Below, in pieces: positions 22,417-34,711 of a stretch of 54,528 nt of DNA. How positions within the stretch are numbered: the first letter of the stretch is position 1; the number at the start of each line of letters is the position of its first letter. Source of the DNA: Lenisia limosa (taxonomy: Eukaryota; Breviatea); the NCBI GenBank assembly GCA_001655205.1, contig LPNZ01008612.1, positions 1-54,528 on the forward strand. The letters are read 5' to 3'. The notes under the pieces were generated by a model. The model was not told the origin of the DNA and searched no databases. It was given only the letters and a program-made list of their open reading frames with translations. The position numbers and the translations under genes were made by a program.

Positions 22417-24696
22417 TGCCTGAGGCTGAATGTGGGAGATTTTGTTCAGATTTTGTTTATGACCCTTTAGCTCCGCGTCAGAGTTGCTGCTCATCAGTCC
22501 TTTGTGAACTTTCAGCAATCAGGGCCCTGGAGAAATGGACACATTTACCAGGGATTGTGAGTGGTGTCTCTTCATGACTATACGAGTGTGGAGAGATCAC
22601 AACTGTCACTTCATGCCAAATTAGTCCTCACCAAACCCAGGTCAATTTGGGGGGAGGAATGCCAAATCCTGAAACGTTTCCCTATGAGTCAATAACTGTG
22701 AAGGTTGGGAGTATTTCTTATTCCTAATATGTGTTATATTTGGGTATCTCTATATATTATATTATATATTTATGCATATCATATATATACACCATATAAT
22801 ATACTAATTTCCTGCAGATGAAAGGAAATGATACCCCCATTGAACTTTCATTGACAGAGTTGAATAAGTGTTTAAACTATTCCTCAACAAAAGGGCTGAC
22901 TGAGCTCATATACCAATTGAAACGTCTGCAGACAGAGGTAAAGCTAGTGGATATGTGAACATATCAACTGACAAGGGCTCAAATTGAGGTTTTAGGCACA
23001 CAGCCCGAAGTACGACAATTGGGACATCTGTGTCAGTACCGGATGTCAAGATGGTTTAACTAAAACGTGAGTTTCCAAGATTGAAAACAGTCATGGTTGT
23101 TTTGTTGTTGTTTTGCAATCTTCAGTCAAGTAACATTAAACTAGCTTCGAAATGTTACTCAGCAATAATGACAGCATTCTGGTTGAAGAACCAACATACA
23201 GGTTTGGAATATGATTATTATTTCACTGTGTTTTGATATGAAGATAGTGACACTTGAAAATGCCAAAAAGTGACACGCTTTTAGTGAGGTACTGAGTGCC
23301 CTGAAGCTACAAAATTGCAACATTGTGCCAATAAGAATGGACACACATGGTCTGATCCCCGCCTCTTTAGAGAATTGTCTCCGAAGGTAATAAACACAAA
23401 TGTTTGGATCTCTGTAAGACATTATTCACTCAAATCAGTTGGCCCAAAGCCAAGCCTTTTCCAAAAGCTCTCTACACAATTCCCACTTCACAGGTATTGC
23501 TTTTCCTTTTTGATTCTTTTAGAACCCAACAGGATACACATGTCCAGTTGAGAGAAGAAAAGAAATTCTTCGGATATGTAAAAATTACAATGTGCTTATC
23601 ATAGAGGACGACCCTTACTATTACCTCTACTACAAGGTATGCCTTGTTTTGGATCACAGTCAGACCTCTGATACAGGTTTTTCTCCTCCTCCTTCTTCGT
23701 ATTTCAGCTTGGACTCCACTCATTCCGTACTCAGGTTTGACACTACCAGTAACAATTATCGTCTAGATTTGACTCATTTTCCACAATTCTCGGCGCAGGG
23801 GTTCAAATTGGATTTGTTACCGGTATGGTAGGAAACGCAGCATTCATATTGTAATTGTTGTCACAATTATAGGACCCCCACAGTACATAGAGAGAATTGC
23901 TCTCCATATGCAGGTAGGATAACTGATCGGTTTTTTGCTATCATATTCATGAGAACCTTCATGGTTACATTCACAGACAAGTGGCATGTCCCAAATGATA
24001 ATATCCAAAACCCTTGACTTTTGGGGGGATGAAGGATGGCAATCTCATCTCAATGCACTTCGTGAATTCTATAAAGGTAACAAAACTGCATTGTCACTGT
24101 CAAGCAAGAAGAGACGCGATGGTTGCTCTTTGTCGAGAGCATCTTGGTGATAAGGTGTCATTTTCGCTTCCAGATGGGGGCCTGTTTCTTTGGCTAAAAG
24201 TGAGCAGAGTGTTAAAATGGCAGATTTGGAATGTAATGCTGGGATATTCAGAGAGCGAATACATTGACATTTTGACCTAATAAGGTTCATCATCTGATGC
24301 CCCAAGGACACTATGACCAAGGCGACACAACAGACATCTTCACCCGATTAGCCGATGATCACAATGTATGAAAGTCATATCCCGCGCGGGAGGAGGGAGG
24401 GAGGAAGTTACAATCAGTCATCCCTCCGCCTAAGACTGGATATCTTTATAGAGATCTATTACTATTCATTTTCAGATTGAAAGGACGTTTGAAACATGTC
24501 ACGGTTGTAGGTTTTGATAGTTCCTGGGAAGGCATTTATGGCATCTGGAAGAAGCCAGTAGGTGATGCTTATTTCCCCCCTTTAGATCCTCCTAATCTTC
24601 CTCTCACCTTCAAGGTTTATCAGGCTCTCGTTTAGTATGGCCTCAGTTGAAAAAATGGAGGAAGGCGTCAAAAAAATTGCTTCATTTCTTAAGTAA
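22417..24696 (+). CDS. Kynurenine/alpha-aminoadipate aminotransferase homologue, PLP lysine replaced
   Basis: The fold-type I aminotransferase is recognisable end to end: LEKWTHLPGI, GGMPNPETFPYESITVK, YSSTKGLTELIYQLK, NWDICVSTGCQDGLTKT, ILVEEPTYS, NPTGYTCPVERRKEI, VLIIEDDPYYYLYY, GFVTGPPQYIERIALHMQ, SGMSQMIISKTLDFWGDEG, LPDGGLFLWLK, VLIVPGKAFMASGRS and FIRLSFS. The Asn of NPTG, the Asp/Tyr of EDDPYY and the C-terminal substrate Arg (FIRLSF) are present. The expected SFSK...GLR block reads SFSTILGAGVQIGF, so the Schiff-base Lys is Thr (23783-23785) and the phosphate-binding Arg is Gln (23804-23806). A 32-base intron just upstream restores this frame. Active relatives convert kynurenine or 2-aminoadipate with 2-oxoglutarate. 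This copy is probably catalytically dead or altered, unless the Lys codon is a sequence error. Confidence 0.88.
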
Positions 24697-24894
24697 TAGT
24701 CCGAATGTACTTATGTGTTAGTAATCTATTTAAGGATCACAAATCCATAATTACCTAAAATCAGCCAAGACAGTTGGATGGTGGGAGGGGGGCCTATAAA
24801 GTGAATGCATAACGATAGGGAATGTAATGTTTGCTTAAAAAGCCATTGCCAAATGTAGGCGAATTATTTGGAATTACTACCCCCTGGTCCAAAC

Positions 24895-27800
24895 CTATAT
24901 GGTATCAGCAAACGAGAGGCCTTTAGCAATTCGCAGAGCTCGGAGCCACTCGTCACGTGACTCCTCAGATTCGGCCTGATGGTGAGGAATATTCCAAATG
25001 GTCAGACATATGACATACAGTCAGTATATTGATAAGCAAAAGAAGGCTTCAGTCATCCCATATTCTGTGTTAACAAATGAGTGAAGGAGTGATAATAATG
25101 GTGCTAAATGGGAATATCCAACCTGTAAAAGGAACTCTTCGGCCTTGTCTCCAGAAGGGGTAATAGTAAAGCAGTTGGACCTCTTCGCAATGTTATTGAC
25201 AATTTTGGCTGTCATTCCAGGAACCATCAGCGCTCCTCTTGCAGTTTCTTTGGGCTGGAGGGGTGGTGGTGGTAATAAGAACGTATTATTTCAAGTTTTC
25301 ATGATTAGTGTCCATATTTCATTGTAAATCATAGCAATTTATACATGATATGTTCTTCTTTTAGAAAAAAAATGCTGACAAAACACCTACGATAGATGTG
25401 ATGTGTTATCATTAAGTAACTACAACACAAGTAATTATCAAAGTAATCGTTTTATCACGACCTCTTTTACGCACCTCGTCAGTTCGGAAGTGAATGAGAT
25501 AAGGCGGTCGAAGAATGAAGAACCGTCTACCCCATTTGCCGTGCATTCCTGAACAATGAGCATAATAATCGAGTACTCCAGTGGTTTCTTTTTATTCAAG
25601 TGTTTATTCGTTTCTTTTGATTATTACAGTCCCAGGTAGACAATTATTTGGCTCACCTCTTTTGACGAGCCAAGACGTGAGTAGCGGCCTCTCGCGGCTT
25701 TGGGGGCTGATGAAGGTCTGAACAGATACCCCACCAAAGAGAACAGAAATGGTGGTGAGGGCAGGCTCCGTGGAGTGGCTGATTTGGCTCATTCGTTGCT
25801 CTGAAGAGTTAGTCATGTTTCCAGTGAATTGGTACAAGTTTCAGAAGAAAAGATCGCTGGCAAACCAAGTCGCTGGAGCTCAACCTGGGTCTCATAGAGC
25901 GTATTCTCAGACTCAATCATTTTGTTCCTAAATAATCAGAATAGACAGCAAATATCAACATTTTTTAAAGAAATAATCCTAATGAATGTAATACTATTCC
26001 CCAGTAGCTGACTTGGCTTCTGTGGCCCTTCCTTCCGATCGGAAAATGTCGTCCTTCAAACTTACAACCTCCTTTGAATGGCTTAGTTTCTGATAGGGTT
26101 AACAGTGGAAGGGGATCATCAATGAAACACAACGATGGCAAATTTCTTTGTTATTCCACCCACAGCATCACAGAGGGTCTGCTGCGTGTTTTTGAGGTCA
26201 GAAGACAGGTGTTCAACTGTTGACTCTTGTGCTGTAATCTACAGGGTTATGAAGGGTATTTTCGGTCCAAAAGATAACGAATGCATGGTATCGATCAACA
26301 TTTGAGAGTTATTATCAGATTGCACAACCTTCTTTGAATCCCTCAGCCGATATAAGAAGTCTTCAAAAAAGACCCTGACTCTCGGTATGTGAACAATGAC
26401 CAGTTTCAACATACTTTTTCATTGAGACTCATAGTTACTGAAGCCAATTCTTTAGCGTGAGATGCTGCAACGGCAGCTGCGGTTTGCTTCACGCTTGCTC
26501 GGGTCTTGACTTGCTCAGACTCCAGGGACTCAATACGTGCCTGTGGAAGGATTTTAGTGTGATGTTTTCATAATAGAGTAAACGACGAATATGTCAATCT
26601 GTGGAGAGATTGGACAAGGTGCTGGTGGAACACTCAGTTTTTGATCAAAATAAGATATCCAGCCTATTGGTGTGTATTAGACATGATAAAAAGAGGGAAG
26701 GGGCTGCAATGAAGACGCACCTGGTACTCTGCAGCAGCAGCCTCAAGATCGGCAATTGTTCGTGACTGTTCAGCGGCTGTCGCACTCAGCGCTGTTATCT
26801 ACAAAGTCAGGTGATTTACTCTTAACAGCTTGATATAACAAATTAGAATGAAGGGATGCTTCATATTGCGACCTCCAACCCTGGATTCGGCTTCTTCAGC
26901 ACGTGCCGCCTCGGATGCCGCCTTGTCTTCAGCCAGGCCTGGGGGGGGGGGGNNNNNNNNNNNNNNNNNNNNNNNNNNNNNNNNNNNNNNNNNNNNNNNN
27001 NNNNNNNNNNNNNNNNNNNNNNNNNNNNNNNNNNNNNNNNNNNNNNNNNNNNNNNNNNNNNNNNNNNNNNNNNNNNNNNNNNNNNNNNNNNNNNNNNNNN
27101 NNNNNNNNNNNNNNNNNNNNNNNNNNNNNNNNNNNNNNNNNNNNNNNNNNNNNNNNAATGGGAACTATTTGGTTCCAGCAGACAATGTCAGAATCATGAC
27201 GAAACGGGAATAATATGTAATCATATTCGTTTGATATGACAGAGTTATACACAAAGTATGATATCAAGGAAAAACAGGTCAAAAGCCTAAATGCATATCA
27301 TATCAAAGTAGAGATGAGAAATAGTATAGATAGTGTTTCTGAAGTAACGATGGTTTGAGAGTTGCTTCCATTCCCACTTGTTGCAAGGCTGAGTTGGCGA
27401 GTTGGATGGTCGATAGTTTGGTATCCAGTTCAGACACGGTGGTTTCGCTGGTTTGGAGCGACGCTTCCAAGACGGAATTCTGGACAAGAGATAAGATAAG
27501 AGGTCTAGACAAGGAGAAAAAAAATGATAAGAAGATCTATATTCTCACCTTTTTTCGAAGAGACTCGACCAGCTGTTTCTCATTTTCAATGGATTCCTAT
27601 GAATGTAAATTTATTTATCTTTAGCGGGGGGGGGGGCTCTTACCTGTGCTACATCTAAATTAGATTCAACAATTTCCAGAGTTGACGCTCGCTCGTTCGC
27701 TTTTTGAGTGGCGACTTCTGATTGGCGAACTGCTTCGGCTCTAAGGGGGGTCATGAATAACCAATATGCATATGATAATCAACTCTATTGGCGAAGCATT

Positions 27801-30800
27801 TGAGACAAATAACCTCAGAGCAGCAAGAATTAAGAAAAAAATAAAAGTTATTAGCGTATCATACAATATACATACATATATTACATGAAAATCAAATGTA
27901 AATTCAATGACATTTTAGCTTAATCCAATGCGTGCGAATTTTGATTGTTGAACCCCGCCGCACCTGCCCTGTTCAGCAAGAAGAAGGGCATTGTTGGCTT
28001 TGTCTGTGGCCGCCTCATGTGCCGCAATGTCACGTTCCAGGGCCTGGAGCCTCGTCTGAGAAGTGAGATTGTAGAGGAGGGCGTGAGCTCATACTTCATC
28101 AATGAACATAGTGGTAGCATCTGTTTCCTCAGATTGAATGCATACCTGAGCTTCAGCAGAAATGCTTTCAGCCTTCTTTTTGGCCACTACTGCTGCTGCC
28201 AAAGAAATATCGAGGGCCACTGAAGATAAGGTAAAAGGGAATTCTGGCTCAACACCCCACCTCCACCCAACCAGGCACAATCACAATCACACACACACAC
28301 ACAAAAAAAAAAACAATACCAGGAGTTACCCCCCCCCCCNNNNNNNNNNNNNNNNNNNNNNNNNNNNNNNNNNNNNNNNNNNNNNNNNNNNNNNNNNNNN
28401 NNNNNNNNNNGCCTTTTGCTGAGCCTCTGATTCACGAAGTTGAAGGGTTGACATGTCCGACTGGATGATTGATACAATAATCGAAATGAGATTCAAACAG
28501 GACACCAATCCGTTGTTAAACATTGAATTTTTAAAAATATGTTCAAATACAAATGTTAAATAAAAGTAAAGGTTGCATCTCACCAGCATCCCATGTAGCC
28601 AGCCCCACCTTCATAACTCGGATGTTGTCTTCAGCAGCACTGAGAGCAGCAACAGCCAACGACCGCTCGTTTTCAACGGCATCAGCCTTCTCCAAAGCCC
28701 TGACTCGGTCCTGCTCTTTCACGATACAGTCCTCATTTCTCTGAGGGGTAGTGTGTGAAAGAAAATCGGTGTATGTTGCTCATTTTCAATTCATAATTTC
28801 TACCAAAGAGTATAAGATTGCATTACACCGTAGTTGAGTATAAGAGCGCCAACCTGTGCAAGGGTTTCTTGAAGTGCTAAAATCTCAACCTTCATTTGCT
28901 CATTTGATTTTTGAAGAGCGCTATTGAATGAGACATCGGACAAGAAGAAAGGTGTTGAATAAAACGAGTACTAACCCCTTTTCGGCCTTATGGTCACTTC
29001 GCTCCTTCTGTGACTCGTGGCGGAGGGCCTGCAGGGTAAGGCCCAGCGAGATCCACAAATAACAAGATCATATTTTAATCTAACAAACTCAAGGTGGCAA
29101 ATGAGACGGACAGCCCAGCAGCATTTTTTAAAAAACCAACGTTAGTTTCCTCCTCAGCAACAGTGAGCCTCTTCTGAAGTGTCTCAGCTTTGTTGGTCGA
29201 AGCACTCAAGTCAGACTCAAACTGAAAAGATAAGCTCTCATTCATACCCCGATATCTTGTGTGGTTGAGTAATCTCTCATTTGTATTTCATTATTCATCT
29301 CTTGTGTTTTTCTAATCGTTGCATACTTTCATAGGAATTAAACTATGTTTAAAATGGTACCAGCAAACCTGAGCCAGTTTGTTGGATAACGTGACGTTCG
29401 AGGATTTCATTTCATCTCTCTCAATTCTAAGAGAATAAAAAGCAATAAAGTAGTTTCTTGAATTATTACACAACAATGATCAATTTGGTTTCATCCCTTA
29501 CTCACGAGGCTTTACTCAGTGCTAGTTCAGACTTTTCAAGGTCACTTTTCGTGTCCCTACTCAACTGTTCGGCAGTGTCAAGCTGGGAGTGATCATAAGG
29601 GTAATTGTAGTGAATAGTCTATTTGTATGTACATATCGTATCATTTCATATATCATTTCATATAGTATATACTACCATACTACATGTATACTATGAGTGA
29701 ATCGTTATCTTATTCTAGATAGTAAGGGTCTTCGCGTTGAATGTGGGGGTGGGGTGGTGGTGCAACTATGACAACCTGTAGGCAGACCTTGGTTGTGATA
29801 TCAGCCACAAGTCTGGCCTGTGAACCAGCTTCAGACTTGAGCTGAGTGACAAGGGCCTCCAATCGGTCCACTTCGGAGGTCAATTGCAGCTCACGCGACT
29901 GCAATGTTAGAAGGTGACATCTATCCACTTTTGGGTGTGCTAACTAAAGAGAACAGTGAAATGTTAAAACGTTGCATCACCGAACCAATTGGACGGTTTG
30001 GGTACGTTCTGAATCCCTCATACTTTGTTTTCTTCCGAGGCCTCTTTGTTCATTCCAGAGAGCTCCTAAAAAGGAGTTACAAAGGAATGCTCAAGTTAGC
30101 ATTTCACTTGATGGTTCCGCTCTCATACTGATCTGAGTTGCTTTCTTTGAGTGTCAAAATCGTGTCGATCTTGGTCACGTGCAGCGGACACTGTTTCGAG
30201 TTCCGCTTCAACGCTCGCATGCATTCTCTTCAAGTTCTCATTATCGCGTTCACAGGCCTGTAAGGACTGCTGCAGCTCTACAGGGTAAATTATCAAAGGA
30301 ATACGTATATTATTGAAACAGTAATAACAATATGATAATTCCAAGAAACAGGGAGCTGTGATTTCTGAGTCATAAGCTCAAAAAAATGCCCTCATGCATA
30401 CCCTTGACAGAAGCTTCGAGAGAGTTTTGGTCCACTCTAGACAGTTCCTTGTCGTTGTCAAGTTTAGCTCGGGCCTCTTGGAGTGTTTGCCGCACTCCAG
30501 CCACCTCTTTTTCAGACTCGGCCAGAGCAACAGTACCTGGTGGTCAAAATAATATCCTACATGTACACTCATATATAGCTCGATACAAATATACCCATAC
30601 AACATGCACATTATTACTCATAAATACTTGACATGCATAATAAACTCAATACAGTTACACTTATTTGAAAAAAAAAAAAAAAAAANNNNNNNNNNNNNNN
30701 NNNNNNNNNNNNNNNNNNNNNNNNNNNNNNNNNNNNNNNNNNNNNNNNNNNNNNNNNNNNNNNNNNNNNNNNNNNNNNNNNNNNNNNNNNNNNNNNNNNN

Positions 30801-33150
30801 NNNNNNNNNNNNNNNNNNNNNNNNNNNNNNNNNNNNNNNNNNNNNNNNNNNNNNNNNNNNNNNNNNNNNNNNNNNNNNNNNNNNNNNNNNNNNNNNNNNN
30901 NNNNNNNNNNNNNNNNNNNNNNNNCCCTTTGTGACGCTGCGATGTGCTCATTTCGTTTGCTCTGAAGTTGACTTTGTAACTGCTCAACCTCTTCCGAGAA
31001 CTGACGAGAGAGCCCGGTCGCCTGGATGTGAGTTTAATCTGGGTTCAGTGCATAGTCTCATAAAGTATGAAGGGTGAGTTTTAACACTTTAGCCTTATGG
31101 TAATTAAAGGCTCAAATTGCCAAACGTAAGCAGTGCCCCAACCCACAGTCAGCAGCTCATTCTCAGTAGCAAGCAAAGATGCCTCGGCCCGGGCCTTGTC
31201 TGAGGACAATCGAGCCGCGTCGGATTCTGCTTCTTGCAAGCGTTTACGCAGAACACGAACTTCTCCAGCACTGTTGCGGTATGATGACGATGGAAGAGGA
31301 ATTCATTTTTTAAAGATTGCTTCTTCCCACCCCTCCAACTCGGGAGCTGCAAGAGCGGTAACATCCGGAGTGCTAGCGGAATGAACAGTTTTGGAGGGAG
31401 TGGGTGTGGACGGAGCTAAAACATGAGGTTTTTATTTTCAAAAAAAAATGGGTGAAGGTCTCATTTTTGGCCGAAGACCTTACCAATTAGACTGTGTAGA
31501 AAGAAATGTTAAGGTAAATGTGGTCATTGTATCCATTTTATCTGTTTCGCAAAAAGAGCAACCCACTTGATGGGGGTTGGGACTGAAGGGCTTGGTTAGG
31601 GTTCGGAGGGACATAGTCCAGGCTGCTATCCTCTAAGTTGACCTGGAACCTTGGGGGGTAAGAACTCTGGTGCTTTCAATCATCACAGAAATCAATAAGA
31701 ATAGAATCAGGCGAACTTTAGTGAGTTTTGAACATCCTGAAGAGCCTCAATGAGAGTTGACACGTGGGTTGCGGAGGCAAGGAGGGCTGAACTATGGTGG
31801 TGTTTTCTGCAGCATAAATGGAAGCGCAAGAGAGTGTTATCGTGTTAGCCCATTTCCCAGTTTTTAATTATATACTGTATATGTATATATGTCTCAAGAG
31901 GCAACCTCATTTCAAGGATGACACGGCATTTTACATGAATAAAAAATCGTTCACCTTTCAACAAATCACCAAAAGATATATATAATATACATTTGATATG
32001 CTTGTAGGTGTAAAACCCTCAGTATCATACAGGAGAATCTCATGGTCCGTGAGAGTGAAGAGGTAGTCACAAAACACGCCTGAGTTGAGACAATGTAGCA
32101 CAAAAGCACGCCCCTTGCCCAGGCTTGTACGAACTGAGCGCAGTGACTTGATCCTGAGGAGGTAATGCAAAAATCCTGGAGAGAAGGATTTTGAATGAAG
32201 AAGGTTTAACTACCATGAGCACACACAATTGAATCAGTCCAAAAGGAAACTCTCGAAATACAACCATGTCCTTGAAATGCCAACTTTTTGACATCTTTTG
32301 CGGTGCCCGGGAGGGCAGCTTCGATTTCGCAGAAATACTCGAAAAGATCCAGAACAGAATCCGAGAAGAATCCCTTAATTTTCTTTTCTGAAAGATGATA
32401 ATGACAGTTTCATTCCTCTATTCAAAGCCGATGTCAAAGAAAACATTTTCTACAGCTTACGTTTTATTCCATCACGAAGAATGGCAATGAGCCCCGTAAA
32501 GAACGTGGCAAATCTAAGGGGTGATGTGAGAGTTCCGTGTGAAGGAATCTGTGAAGGAATGGAAATGAAAATCCTTGTCTTGATAAAATAATGATTAATG
32601 AAGGTTATTTGAAGCTTATATGTAGCAAACGTTATTTGATAAATGCTATGAACAATTGATTGAAGAGTGATCATGGTAAGGAAGATGAAAGTTAATTCGA
32701 GTTTTTATCAATAAGACAAGAACCACATTACGTTCTGAACGTATATTGGACGTAGCTTTCCCTCCTACCCATCTGATCCTGCAGTGACCGGTGCTCCCTT
32801 GGGCTGATGCTCTGGTATTGTGATTTTTGTTGTAAAGTTTCCTTATCACATTTGGACCATGTACTAAATTGAACGGAGGAATTATCAAATTTGCAAGTCA
32901 ACAGGTCACAGAAGTATTAATATTTCAGCTGTATTACATAAAAGATATGAATAAATATGGGAAAATAAAGCCTAAATTTCATAGCAGCAATCGAAATGGC
33001 TCCTGGCAGGGAAAGCTGCCACAATAGATACGCTCAACGGTTTACCTTTGAGGTATTGTCCAGAAGTGATAAATTCCCCCAGAAGAATCCTATGATTGTC
33101 TAAATAATGTTACAAAAGAGAATAAGAGGGCTAGTGCTACCTTCAGCCAT
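24895..33150 (-). CDS. RUN domain - long coiled coil - PH domain protein
   Basis: A probable start at 33150 gives MAEDNHRILLGEFITSGQYL. RUN-like exons (32550-32010) include FATFFTGLIAILRDGIK, GFFSDSVLDLFEYF, GRAFVLHCLNSGVFCDYL and DHEILLYDTEGF. Ser/Pro linker exons (about 31680-31380) follow. From 31280 to about 26200 come about twenty exons of heptad-rich sequence, for example VRVLRKRLQEAESDAARLSS, QFSEEVEQLQSQLQSKRNE, LQACERDNENLKRM and LTSEVDRLEALVTQLKSEAG, predicting one very long coiled coil. A PH domain closes the protein: LLTSWLVKRGMHGKWGRRFF, PYLIHFRTDE, CFTITPSGDKAEEFLLQ and AESEESRDEWLRALRIAKG, then TAG. RUN domains bind small GTPases and PH domains bind phosphoinositides, so a membrane-trafficking tether is inferred. 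Gaps at 26953-27156, 28340-28410 and 30686-30924 remove exons. The joins between the N-terminal exons are not fully resolved. Confidence 0.72.
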
Positions 33151-33300
33151 AGTACTTGCAGCAATGTTTACATTCTTATCTTCATCTCCCTTGTTTATTA
33201 AGTATAACTTTGTAAGTTAACGCCAAAACTACATAGAGCCTGAAAAAACGCTGATTGTATCCGATTGCAGATTAATAACTGTACACCCCCAGAATGATGT

Positions 33301-33308
33301 TATAAAAG
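33301..33308 (+). promoter_or_regulatory. TATA box of coactosin-like gene
   Basis: TATAAAAG lies 70 bases upstream of the ATG at 33378, within the 227-base divergent spacer shared with the RUN/PH gene. It is the clearest TATA element seen in the window. Confidence 0.6.
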
Positions 33309-33377
33309 GAGATTTTTTCGCAAAAAATCCGTCCAAATCCTGTAACACAAGGAAGAACTACTTGTATTATATTGAAG

Positions 33378-34655
33378 ATGGCCAGTAACTCCGGATGTAC
33401 CCACGACAAACTCCAGTTTGAGTCTGCTCAAGCTTTGGTGACCGATAACCTCGAAGTCAATGACCCTGAGATCAACGAAACTGCTAGCACTATCTTTAAG
33501 TCCGACGGTGAAGTCGACTGGTGGGTTTTGGGGAATTTGTTGCTGTCCCTCCTGCCTTCGGTGTCTCCCTTAACCATAAATAACATAGAATATTAAAATA
33601 TGAGTAGTTTATACGCAGGTTTAGGGCGTTTTTCTCAATCCCTACCAGTCTAACATTGTCTAGGATGATGATGAAATACAAGAAGGGCACCAACTCTCTT
33701 TACGGTATGGTCTTGGTGCAGGATTTAAAGAAAAATAGTGAGAATTCTCTTTTTGTTGACGATTTTCCACATTAATCTCTCAGCCAGGAGAAAAGCCTTC
33801 TTTGATTTGGGGGCAAGAGTGTTGCAATGACTTATTCATTTGAGCTGACCCTTTAGTTGCCGACTCCGGCTCTGGTGGCCTCAAGGCTCTTGTTGACGTG
33901 GGTGTTAGGAGGAGTGATAAACATGATGGTTGTCTGGTTCTTCTTCAGGAAAGCAATAGTTTTTAGAACTTTTTTTTTATCGATAGTATAATCGAAGTGG
34001 AAGACTTGAGAGGGTGTGTAAGAGCATGTTCCTGGTTTGACATATTGACCCGCGCAGGAGCTTCCAGAGGGCTCTCCTGCCTACGGCCTGGTGCGTGTGA
34101 GGGCCACCGACAAGAACACCCGCGTCATCTATTACACCTGGGCTCCTGATGGTGGGCTATTGTGTTGGATATAATGGTTTCACAAGGCTTGGTTTTTTGT
34201 ACGACTCGTATTTTCAATGAGTACTGAAATATGGGCGCGGTTGGCAGATCATGTAAAAACAAAATAATAGTAATATAGCGTTTTTTTGTTTGTTTCACTT
34301 CATATTTCCACCCGCCTCCTCCAATACTATTGTAAAGTCTGTTGCTGTGGCGAATTCGTTATTTCGTTACCCTACTAGCCGTTCCCACCGTCCGTAAGGG
34401 TCTCCTTCACACCCATGCTTCAGCTATTGGTGGCTTCTTCAAGGTGGGGAGAAGCATGCTTTAATGGGGGATTTTATCGTTTTTTTTATTTTATTTTGAA
34501 ACACATATTGGAATAACATTTCGTAATGAAGCCTTACACTAACCTTTATTCTCTCTTAGGGATGGTCCATGCAAATTGATGCTCGTGAGGAGGACGATTT
34601 CGACGAAGAGACCGTTTTAGACAAGGTCAGAAGGTCACAGGGCGCATCTTATTAG
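33378..34655 (+). CDS. Coactosin-like ADF-H actin-binding protein
   Basis: Seven exons (33378-33520, 33664-33704, 33857-33897, 34058-34151, 34379-34443, 34560-34655 and their joins) give MASNSGCTHDKLQFES, STIFKSDGEVDW, MMMKYKKGTNSLYG, VADSGSGGLKALVD, ELPEGSPAYGLVRVRATDKN, TRVIYYTWAPDAVPTVRKG, LLHTHASAIGGFF, and MQIDAREEDDFDEETVLDKV, ending RRSQGASY. The single ADF-H domain has the coactosin pattern Y-x-[LV]-VR...T-x-VIYYTW-x-P...VP-x-[VI]RK...H...GFF and an acidic C-terminal helix. Length (about 145 residues) matches coactosin. Such proteins bind F-actin in the cytoplasm and compete with capping protein. All splice phases close, so the model is one of the most secure here. (Six exons are listed; the count of seven would need a further split I did not see, so treat it as six.). 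Confidence 0.9.
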
Positions 34656-34711
34656 ATTTAGATTAGTTGTGTGTATTTAAGTTTCTTTCCTAACACCCCC
34701 GGGTTTGTTAT

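Noticed and set aside
28280-28320. CA/A-rich tract that might suggest a retroelement tail
   Set aside because: No reverse transcriptase, target-site duplication or other element feature is nearby; it is simple sequence in a coiled-coil gene intron.
32998-33105. Plus-strand small ORF MAPGRESCHNRYAQ
   Set aside because: It lies inside the 5' part of the minus-strand RUN gene, and no continuing exon or similarity was found.
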